The position numbers were made by a program, and so were the translations under genes. Below are positions 25,489 to 32,334 of a DNA stretch of 64,000 bases, one piece after another. The notes under the pieces are model-generated. The model was not told the origin of the DNA. It did not search any database and worked only from the letters and a program-made list of their open reading frames with translations. Within the stretch, counting starts at the first letter, position 1, and every line of letters begins with the position of its first letter. This stretch comes from Australimonas brisbanensis (lineage in GTDB: Bacteria; Chloroflexota; Dehalococcoidia; Lucifugimonadales; Australimonadaceae), in NCBI GenBank assembly GCA_038147155.1, contig JAYQTA010000005.1:1-64000 (forward strand), given 5' to 3'.

Positions 25489-26988
25489 CTATTCACGCAC
25501 AATAAGATCATGCACGTGACCGGCGAACCGCTGGTAGAGCGGTTCACGGTCGATGCGCCCGCCCCGCTCCCACAGGGCATAGTAGTCGTTGTTGAACCCC
25601 ACGTCGTATGCGGCAGCCACGTAGTTGCGCAGGCGGGCATCGTACGTCTCGCCCTCCAGCCGCTGGCCCGCTAGCCGGCCGATGGGCTCGTGCATCGTGG
25701 ACAGGTCAGCGTGGTGGGTGACGTTGGGCAATCTGCGCACGGTGCCCAGGTCGCCCAGCTGGACCGCCGGGAGCCCCAGCATGGCGGCCTCCGCGAACAC
25801 CGTGCCCGAGGCGCCCACCAGAAGCTCTGCGCCTCGGAGCAACGTCTCCGCGGGGGTGCGAGGGTCCACCAGTTTCACGTTGGGCGTCCGGGCGAGCTTG
25901 TCCAGGTAGGAGCGCGAGCGCAGCCCGTCCATGGCGGGATGGTCCTTCACCACCAGCGTCAGGTCGCCCGGGAGCGACATGGCCACCTGCCTGGCCGTCT
26001 CCAGCTGGTTGTTGAAGCGAGGGGCGTGGACATCGATGGTCTCCTCCGGCTGGTACTGAAGGGGGAAGAACACGTAGGGCCCCGCATCCTCCAGCCGGTG
26101 GTAGGGGAACAGACGCTGGTCGCGCTGATTGCGCCGGTGGGCGATGAAGTCGCGCAGCACATAGCGCGGCGTGCGCCCATCCTCGATGACCCCCAGCGAG
26201 GGATTGGCGTCCTCACTGCGCCTGCTGGCCCGCAGTTCACGCGCCAACAGCCGCAGCTGGCGGTAGAGCGATGGCCGGTGACGTGCCTGAGCCTCCATGT
26301 ACTCCGGCTGCACCAGCCGCTGGCGGTTGGCGCTGATGTACTCGTCGGCGCGCGTGGCGTTCTCGCTCGACGCGCCAGCCTCCAGCTCATCGATGCGGTC
26401 GATGAAGGGGCCGCTGCCATCGCGGTGGTCGTGGGTGAACACCAGCTGACCGCGCACCCGCGAGTCGGTGACGCCGAACATGGGCACGCCTCGCTGGTGC
26501 GCAAGGATGCTCATCATGATGTGGGGGAGCGCCACGTGGTTCGGCGTGATGATGGCATCGGGCCTGAACTCGTCGAACGCGCGCTGGCACATCAGGTGGA
26601 TCGCCTGCACGAACCGGACGATGGTCTCGTCAGGCACCTGCTGGCGGAAGCTGTAGTAGTACCGTTCCTGGTACGACTTGACCAGGACGCGCATGGACTG
26701 CACCAGCGGCCAGACCGAGGGGACGCCCAGATCGCGGCAGACCGTCTGAAGGCTTGGCGGATTCGGCCCGGCGAAGGCCGCTACGTCGTCGGACATGGAC
26801 GAGTAGTTGAACGTCCATCCGTAGCGCACTTCCGTCTGGTCACGAACGAATCGCTCGGTGCTCTTCTTGAACACCAGAGCGCCCAGCTCGTACCCCTCCT
26901 CCTGGAACCGGCGCGCCAGATGATGCCCGATGCGCAGGCCCCAGCCGCGCTGCTGGAAGATGAGGATCCGCTTACCGCCAGAGGCCAT
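25489..26988 (-). CDS. Capsule-polysaccharide-type glycosyltransferase (GT-B like), candidate pseudaminyltransferase
   Basis: 499 aa. The two-domain layout and the motifs RGWGLRIGHHLARRF, DAIITPNHVALPHIMMS, LTLVVKDHPAMDG and LLVGASGTVFAEAAMLGLPAVQLG resemble capsule synthesis proteins (KpsS/PF05159 and surface-carbohydrate transferases), whose C-terminal domain binds a nucleotide sugar through the K-H-P and S-G/A-T segments. Some relatives use CMP-activated ulosonic acids. Being the last gene of the pseudaminic-acid operon, it is the best candidate for the enzyme that transfers CMP-pseudaminate (inference). AAGGAG precedes the ATG at 26988, favoured over an ATG at 27009. Confidence 0.65.
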   Translation of the reverse strand: MASGGKRILIFQQRGWGLRIGHHLARRFQEEGYELGALVFKKSTERFVRDQTEVRYGWTFNYSSMSDDVAAFAGPNPPSLQTVCRDLGVPSVWPLVQSMRVLVKSYQERYYYSFRQQVPDETIVRFVQAIHLMCQRAFDEFRPDAIITPNHVALPHIMMSILAHQRGVPMFGVTDSRVRGQLVFTHDHRDGSGPFIDRIDELEAGASSENATRADEYISANRQRLVQPEYMEAQARHRPSLYRQLRLLARELRASRRSEDANPSLGVIEDGRTPRYVLRDFIAHRRNQRDQRLFPYHRLEDAGPYVFFPLQYQPEETIDVHAPRFNNQLETARQVAMSLPGDLTLVVKDHPAMDGLRSRSYLDKLARTPNVKLVDPRTPAETLLRGAELLVGASGTVFAEAAMLGLPAVQLGDLGTVRRLPNVTHHADLSTMHEPIGRLAGQRLEGETYDARLRNYVAAAYDVGFNNDYYALWERGGRIDREPLYQRFAGHVHDLIVRE

Positions 26989-26999
26989 GTGCTCGCTCC

Positions 27000-28016
27000 T
27001 TACGCCCACGTACCGCCGCCCGCCTCACGCGCACGCAGCGCCAGGCCCAGCGCCTCCGCGCCCTCGCGCGCCGTCTGCGCGGGCCGTGACCCGTCCAGCA
27101 CGCAGGCCAACAGGTGCGTCAGTTCGTCCACGTACATGGCGTTCCCGTCCCAGACGGGCTCATCCACCACGTCCGTCCACGCGCCTGTGGCTCTGCTGTA
27201 GAGGCGCACGTGCACGTGCTCAGGAGGCGGACCGTCGGAGCGCCACACCGCCACGCCCTCGCTGCCCACCACCTCGCACCCGCGCGCCTTCTCGGGGCGC
27301 AGGTAGTCCACGTGCGTCGCGGACACGGCACCCGAGGCGTGGGCCAGCGTGAAGACCGCCGTGTCCTCCCCGTCCACCTCCAGGTCCGAGACCCTGGCCC
27401 AGCGGGCGTCCACGCCCGTGACCGGCCCTGCGAGCCAGCGCAGGTAGTCGAACTCGTGCACCGCCTCCACCAGGATGCCTCCCCCCTCGGCCATGCGGGC
27501 CGAGTAGGTTCGCCGGTAGTCGGTCTGGGGGCGCCAGTCAGGCAGGTACTGGCCGAACTCGGCCCGCAGCAGCAGGGGGCGGCCCACGGCGCCCTCGTCC
27601 AGCAGCCGCTTGAGCGCGGCGGGGCCGGGGTGGAAGCGCATGTTCGCGCCCACCATGGCCACGCGTCCCGAGCGCTCCGCCGCTGCGGCGATGGCTTGGG
27701 CGTCCTCCCGGGTCACGGCGATGGGCTTCTCCACGAACAGGTGCGCGCCTGCCTCCAGCGCCACGACGGCGGCCTCGCGGTGCAGGTGCGTGGGGGTGCA
27801 GACGAAGACGAGGTCAGGCGCGGCGTCCAGCACCTGCGCCAGCCCCGGCGCCCACCGGGCGCCCGACGCGCGGGCCACGGCGGCCTTGGCGGGGTCGGCG
27901 TCAGTGGCAACCAGCGAGCCCACGCCCGCCGCGGCCAGGTTGCGCAGGTGGCGCGAGCCGATGGAGCCGAGGCCCACCACGCCCACGCGCAGTGCGCCCA
28001 CGCGCGGGTCGCTCAC
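27000..28016 (-). CDS. Gfo/Idh/MocA family oxidoreductase
   Basis: 338 aa. N-terminal NAD(P)-binding domain: LRVGVVGLGSIGSRHLRNLA (GLGSIG), then VFVCTPTHLHREAAVVALEAG and LFVEKPIAV, where the EKP Lys is the usual catalytic contact. The C-terminal domain includes ILVEAVHEFDYLRWLAG (conserved H). Members oxidise or reduce ring positions of nucleotide or free sugars. In the pseudaminic operon it could tailor a ulosonic acid, for example by oxidation/reduction at a side-chain hydroxyl. GTG start at 28016 overlapping the PIG-L stop (GTGA); a longer upstream frame exists but lacks conserved residues. Confidence 0.85.
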   Translation of the reverse strand: MSDPRVGALRVGVVGLGSIGSRHLRNLAAAGVGSLVATDADPAKAAVARASGARWAPGLAQVLDAAPDLVFVCTPTHLHREAAVVALEAGAHLFVEKPIAVTREDAQAIAAAAERSGRVAMVGANMRFHPGPAALKRLLDEGAVGRPLLLRAEFGQYLPDWRPQTDYRRTYSARMAEGGGILVEAVHEFDYLRWLAGPVTGVDARWARVSDLEVDGEDTAVFTLAHASGAVSATHVDYLRPEKARGCEVVGSEGVAVWRSDGPPPEHVHVRLYSRATGAWTDVVDEPVWDGNAMYVDELTHLLACVLDGSRPAQTAREGAEALGLALRAREAGGGTWA

Positions 28017-28681
28017 TCCAGCCAACGCACCACCTCGAACGCCTCGGCGCGCGTGAGCCCCGCGGTGGCTCCGCGCCACGTAGCCAGCGCCTCCACCGCC
28101 TCCGGGGAGCGCGGGTGCGGGAAGGGGCGCAGCTCACCCGCATAGCACGCGAGGGCGCGCTGCTTGGCCTCCAGGGTTGCCGAGACGTCCACGAAGTGGG
28201 CTGGAGCGAACTGCGGCCCCGCCGCGCCGAAGCCCCACTCCGTCGCCGAGGGCACCTCGAAGGTGAGCACCCGGCGTACCGCGCTCTCCGGCAGTGGGCG
28301 CGTGGCGGTCACCACCGCCTGATGGGTGATGCGGTGGTCCACGTTCAGGTCCCCCGCGTGGTGGGTGTAGACGGTGTTGGGCGCGATGCGCGCCACCAGC
28401 CGCTCCACCGCCTGCACCACGTCCAGCAGCGCCAGGGTGTCGAACCGGTTGTCCGGCAGGCCCAGGCACACCACCTCGGCCGCGCCCAGCACCCTGCCCG
28501 CCTCCTGGGCCTGGGCAGCCAATGCCCCCGTCGCCCCTGCGGGCGCACCGGCGCGGGAGGTCGCCCCCTCGCCCAGTATGGCGATGTGCACCTGCTCCCC
28601 ATCGGCTGCCAGCCGGGCCACGGTGCCGCCGCAGCCGAGCACCTCGTCGTCGGGGTGCGCCGCCACCACCAGGACACTCAT
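28013..28681 (-). CDS. PIG-L family deacetylase
   Basis: 222 aa. The zinc-binding motif AAHPDDEVLGCGGT (residues 7-20) and the later HAGDLNVDHRITHQAVV (H-x-x-H metal and catalytic region) are diagnostic of LmbE/PIG-L enzymes, which remove N-acetyl groups from GlcNAc-type sugars. Its place between a formyltransferase and an oxidoreductase in the pseudaminic operon suggests removal of an N-acetyl group from the 5-position of the ulosonic acid or its UDP precursor, freeing an amine for another acyl group. That step is inferred. Coupled by 4-base overlaps on both sides. Confidence 0.88.
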   Translation of the reverse strand: MSVLVVAAHPDDEVLGCGGTVARLAADGEQVHIAILGEGATSRAGAPAGATGALAAQAQEAGRVLGAAEVVCLGLPDNRFDTLALLDVVQAVERLVARIAPNTVYTHHAGDLNVDHRITHQAVVTATRPLPESAVRRVLTFEVPSATEWGFGAAGPQFAPAHFVDVSATLEAKQRALACYAGELRPFPHPRSPEAVEALATWRGATAGLTRAEAFEVVRWLE

Positions 28682-29376
28682 GACTGCTCCTCCTCCGGGG
28701 TGATGCGCACCTGGGCCGTCAGCGCGCCACCCTCCAGCCGGGCGCCGGAGAGGGTGAGTCGCAGGCCGCCATGCCGCAGGAAGGCGCGGGGGTACCCCTC
28801 CGCGTCCAGCATGCGGATGAAATCGTACGCGGCCTGTGGGGTGAGCCCCTCCGGCAGCGCGCTCTGCTCCGGGGTGCGGCGCGTGAACAGCACCGGCTCA
28901 CCCTCCTGGGGCACCGGCTCGACGGGGTGGGCGGCGAGTTGACCCGCCACCTCCAACGCCAGCCGGGAGGCGCGCTCGTACACCTCCTGCGCCGTGCCCT
29001 CCAGCGAGAGGGGGCGCTTGGCGTACACGGGGCCCGCGTCCATCTCCCCCGTCATGCGGATCGCAGTGAGCACCGTCTCGCGGTGGCCGCGCACGATCAG
29101 GTTCTGGAGGGGGCTGCCACCGCGCCCGTAGGGCAGGTCCGTCATGTGGAAGTTGACGCAGGTGAACCGTTCAAGCAGCGCCTGCGGCACCTTCCACGAC
29201 CAGTGCAGGAAGAAGACGAAGGCGGGGTCCAACGCCTCCAGGCGCTCGGCGGTCAGTTCCGCACGCGCACCGATGAAGGCCCACTCTCCGGGGGCTTCGC
29301 GCACCCACTCGTCGAAGAGTCGCCTGTTCCACGGGTGCACCGCCGCCACCACGTATCGTCCAGCGCCAGCCCCCAT
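28678..29376 (-). CDS. Formyltransferase-like protein (sugar N-formyltransferase candidate 2)
   Basis: 232 aa with the formyltransferase fold core. The catalytic triad is visible as N75 and H77 in CVNFHMTDLPYGRGG and D113 in GEMDAGPVYAKRPL, matching methionyl-tRNA formyltransferase and the sugar N-formyltransferases that use N10-formyl-THF. The family usually opens with an N-terminal strand like RYVVAAVHPWNRRLF here. It is too short for a tRNA formyltransferase, and the context argues for a sugar amine. ATG at 29376 shares one base with the stop of PseI (TGATG). Confidence 0.78.
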   Translation of the reverse strand: MGAGAGRYVVAAVHPWNRRLFDEWVREAPGEWAFIGARAELTAERLEALDPAFVFFLHWSWKVPQALLERFTCVNFHMTDLPYGRGGSPLQNLIVRGHRETVLTAIRMTGEMDAGPVYAKRPLSLEGTAQEVYERASRLALEVAGQLAAHPVEPVPQEGEPVLFTRRTPEQSALPEGLTPQAAYDFIRMLDAEGYPRAFLRHGGLRLTLSGARLEGGALTAQVRITPEEEQS

Positions 29377-30437
29377 CAGCCCACCAGATCCCAGGAGACC
29401 GGCGTGCCGCGCTGCACGTCGCGCGCGGCGCGCCGCCCGATCACCGCATCGTAGTAGCACGGAGCAAGACCCGCGCCGGGGCGGATCGAGCGCACGTTGA
29501 CGGGGGTGAGTTCCTCCCCGGCCCGCACGTCTTCGACGAAGAAGAGCGAGCGCTGGAAGACGGTGTTGCCGGACTCGGCCTCGGTGGGTGCGTAATTCAC
29601 CGTGCCCAGCGCCTGCTCGGCGACGCGCACCCCGTCCACCAGCGCGCGCAGCTCCGCGGGCTCCATGGAGAAGGCGGCGTCCGGGCCGCCGTGGGAGCGC
29701 GAGAGGATGAAGTGCTTCTCGATGAAGCAGGCGCCCAGGGCCACCGATGCCACCGCGGCGGCGATGCCCATGCTGTGGTCCGAGAAGCCCACTGGCACCC
29801 CGAAGGCGCCCGCCAGGTGCGGGATGGTGCGCAGGTTCAGGGTGGAGGCGGGCGCAGGGTAGGCCGAGGAGCAGCGCAGCAGGATCAGCTGCTCGTTGCC
29901 CTCCGCGCGCATGGTGCGCACGGCCTCATCGATGTCCGCCAGGCGCGCCATGCCGGTGGACAGCACCACCGGCTTGCCCGTGCGGGCGACCCGGCGCAGC
30001 AGCGGGGTGTCCATCAGCTCGAAGGAGGCGACCTTGTGCGCGGGGACCCCCATCTCCTCCAGGAAGTCCACCGCCGTCGCGTCGAAGGGGGTGGAGAAGA
30101 GGGTGATGCCGATGCGGTCGGCCTCCTCCTTCAGCCGGGGCTGCCACTCCCAGGGGGTGTAGGCCTGCTGGTAGAGCTGGTGGAGGGTGAGCCCGCCCCA
30201 GGTGTTGGAGGCCGGGAGCCGGAAGTGCGGCCCATCGGCGTCGATGGTCATGGTATCGGGGGTGTAGGTCTGGAGCTTGACCGCATCCGCCCCGCACTCC
30301 TTGGCCTGGTGCACCAGCTCCAGCGCCCTGGCGTAGTCGTGGTTGTGGTTCGCGGAGATCTCCGCCACCACGTACACCGGCTGACCAGGGCCGATGGCCC
30401 GGCCTGCGATCTCAACCACTCTCGGGGGAGTGCTCAT
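29376..30437 (-). CDS. pseI: Pseudaminic acid synthase
   Basis: 353 aa, NeuB family. The TIM-barrel core has VYVVAEISANHNHDYARAL and DAVKLQTYTPDTMT (phosphoenolpyruvate and metal site), then KVASFELMDTPLL and VGFSDHSMG. The C-terminal antifreeze-like SAF domain is RAGEELTPVNVRSIRPG (about residues 310-326). It condenses phosphoenolpyruvate with 2,4-diamido-2,4,6-trideoxy-L-altrose to make pseudaminic acid. I prefer pseudaminic over legionaminic acid because PseB, PseC and PseG are adjacent; sequence alone would also allow NeuB/LegI. Overlaps the upstream formyltransferase by 4 bases. Confidence 0.85.
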   Translation of the reverse strand: MSTPPRVVEIAGRAIGPGQPVYVVAEISANHNHDYARALELVHQAKECGADAVKLQTYTPDTMTIDADGPHFRLPASNTWGGLTLHQLYQQAYTPWEWQPRLKEEADRIGITLFSTPFDATAVDFLEEMGVPAHKVASFELMDTPLLRRVARTGKPVVLSTGMARLADIDEAVRTMRAEGNEQLILLRCSSAYPAPASTLNLRTIPHLAGAFGVPVGFSDHSMGIAAAVASVALGACFIEKHFILSRSHGGPDAAFSMEPAELRALVDGVRVAEQALGTVNYAPTEAESGNTVFQRSLFFVEDVRAGEELTPVNVRSIRPGAGLAPCYYDAVIGRRAARDVQRGTPVSWDLVG

Positions 30438-31273
30438 CCCTGCCTGCTCCTGATCAGGCCCATCGGGCCCGGCTTGTCGAACCCCACGTCGCCCTCCTCC
30501 GCCAGGTAGAGCCGCAGGTGCACACGGCGCCCGTCCTCCTCGAAGTAGGCCCCGCCGTAGGGGGGAAAGGTGCGCGCGCGCAGCAGGTCGATGAGCTCGC
30601 GTCCCGTGTAGGTGCGGTCCAGGTCCACCCGGTCGATGCGCTCAACGTCGGCGCGCCGGTGCGCCGTGCCACCCGCGGGCTGCGGGATGCGCGGCGCGGC
30701 CCCTGATCGCACCTGCGGCCATGCGCCGGTGAACACCCGGAAGGCAGCATCCTCCAGCTTGGCGTAGAGGCTCTCCCCCGTGTCGGTGGAGGCCACCGGC
30801 ACCTGCTCCTGGGCGATGAGGTCGCCCGTGTCCACCCCCGCATCGATGTGGTGGAGTGTTGCCCCGGCGGGCGTCCCCTCCACGATGGCCCACACGTTGG
30901 GGTACTGGCCCCGGTTGTACGGCAGGTAGGACGGGTGAAGGTTCACCACACCATGGGGGAACAACTTCAGGAACGGCACGCGCAGAATGTGGTCGAACAG
31001 GACCGACACGGCGATGTCCGCGCCCCAATCGCGAACACGGGCCAGGGTGCGCTCATCGGTCAGGTCCCGGCCCAGCACCACACACTCCGGGGCCAGCCCG
31101 TCGGCCGCACGCTCCAGCAGCGTGGCGCAGGTGCGCCGTTCCGGCGCATGGAGCACCAGCCCCACCACGTCCTCGCCCTGCGCGCGCAGCCACGTCAGCA
31201 CCCGTGCGCCCAGCGCGTTGTTGACCAGGCACACCACGCGGACCGGAGCAGTGGTCTCGCTCATGGGGCTCAT
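30434..31273 (-). CDS. Sugar N-formyltransferase candidate 1
   Basis: 279 aa. The catalytic centre is seen as N111 and H113 in VVNLHPSYLPYNRGQYPNVWA and the Asp in HHIDAGVDTGDLIAQ; the N-terminal Rossmann half starts VRVVCLVNNALGARVL. The C-terminal part (TYTGRELIDLLRARTFPPYGGAYF) matches the Formyl_trans_C-like tail of sugar formyltransferases. Lying between PseG and PseI, it occupies the place normally filled by the acetyltransferase PseH and probably formylates the 4-amino group of the UDP-sugar made by PseC. ATG at 31273 overlaps the PseG stop; an ATG nine bases downstream is the alternative. Confidence 0.82.
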   Translation of the reverse strand: MSPMSETTAPVRVVCLVNNALGARVLTWLRAQGEDVVGLVLHAPERRTCATLLERAADGLAPECVVLGRDLTDERTLARVRDWGADIAVSVLFDHILRVPFLKLFPHGVVNLHPSYLPYNRGQYPNVWAIVEGTPAGATLHHIDAGVDTGDLIAQEQVPVASTDTGESLYAKLEDAAFRVFTGAWPQVRSGAAPRIPQPAGGTAHRRADVERIDRVDLDRTYTGRELIDLLRARTFPPYGGAYFEEDGRRVHLRLYLAEEGDVGFDKPGPMGLIRSRQG

Positions 31274-32334
31274 TCTAACGCCTCGCTCATCAGCGCCCCA
31301 GCGACGCGCGATGCGCCTTTCCCGTCCACCAGGGCGCGGGCGGCCGCCGCCAGCGACTCCCGTTGAGTCTGCACATCCAGCAGGCGGGTGATGACGCTGG
31401 TGAGCACCAGGGCATCCGGTGCCTCGCCCATGCTCACTGCGGCACCGGCGGCATCCAGCGCTGCCGCGATGCGCGCCTGGTTGTCTGCGATGACCACGGC
31501 CACGGTGGGCACGCCCAGGTGGGCCAGCTCCCACACCGTCGAACCCGCGGCGCTCACCGCCAGGTCCGCCGCGGCCAGCAGCCCCGGCATGCCCTCCGGC
31601 GCCACTTCCAGCGTCACGGGCATGGGCAGCGATGCGACCTGCGCGCGCAGCGCCGGCAGGTTCGGGTTAGCCGCGCCGACGATGGCCGTGACGGCGAAGC
31701 CGGGGTGTGCCCGGTGCGCCGCGGCCAGCGCCCCCAGCGCCGCTCCCGTGTGGTTGGACGGGTCTGCGCCGCCCATGGTGACCACCACCCGGGCGACACG
31801 CTCCGGCTGGCGCTCGCGCCGCAGGCCAGGGGCCAGGAACTCCGGGCGCAGCAGCGCGTAGCGCGGGCCCAGCAGGGGGGCACAGTGGGCGGGCAGCCGG
31901 TAGGCGAGGGCCTCCGCGCCCAGGTTCTGGTTCAGCAGCAGGTCAGCTTCGTAGCCATCGCGCCCGCCCGCATCGTCCACCACCAGCGAGGCGGCGGCGT
32001 GCGCGCGCACGGTGCGCTGGTAGGCCGCATCGAAGTGGTAGCCGTCCAGCGCCGCGGCGCACCCCGGCATCGCATCGAGGGCAGCGAGCGTGGCGGGCAG
32101 GTCGGCAGGGTGCGGATGGTGGCCGGACAGGCGCTGCACGTCGATGCCCATGCCCGCGGCGCGCGCTGCCAGCCCGTCGGGCTCGCAGTGGGTGAGCAGG
32201 CGCACTGCCCCACCCTGCTCGCGCCAGGCGGCGGCCAGGGCCAGGCACCGCATCAGGTGGCCGGTGCCCATGCCCGTGGTGGCGTCGGCGCGGATCAGCA
32301 GCGGGGGGCACGCCGGTGCAGTGTGCCTGGCCAC
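31270..32334 (-). CDS. pseG: UDP-2,4-diacylamido-2,4,6-trideoxy-beta-L-altropyranose hydrolase
   Basis: 354 aa, GT-B-like UDP-sugar hydrolase. The start LLIRADATTGMGTGHLMRCLALAAAW carries the conserved G-x-G-H-x-x-R-C-L catalytic loop (His about residue 25). The C-terminal half has VVVTMGGADPSNHT and AVSAAGSTVWELAHLGVPTVAVVIADNQ, the PseG uridine-binding signature. It cleaves UDP off to give the free sugar for PseI. Somewhat longer than typical PseG, but no fused PseH acetyltransferase domain is seen. GTG start at 32334, immediately after the stop of the fusion gene. Confidence 0.9.
   Translation of the reverse strand: MARHTAPACPPLLIRADATTGMGTGHLMRCLALAAAWREQGGAVRLLTHCEPDGLAARAAGMGIDVQRLSGHHPHPADLPATLAALDAMPGCAAALDGYHFDAAYQRTVRAHAAASLVVDDAGGRDGYEADLLLNQNLGAEALAYRLPAHCAPLLGPRYALLRPEFLAPGLRRERQPERVARVVVTMGGADPSNHTGAALGALAAAHRAHPGFAVTAIVGAANPNLPALRAQVASLPMPVTLEVAPEGMPGLLAAADLAVSAAGSTVWELAHLGVPTVAVVIADNQARIAAALDAAGAAVSMGEAPDALVLTSVITRLLDVQTQRESLAAAARALVDGKGASRVAGALMSEALE

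Noticed and set aside
29376..30437. Sialic or legionaminic acid synthase
   Set aside because: The adjacent PseB, PseC and PseG belong to the pseudaminic route; NeuC- or LegB-type genes are absent.
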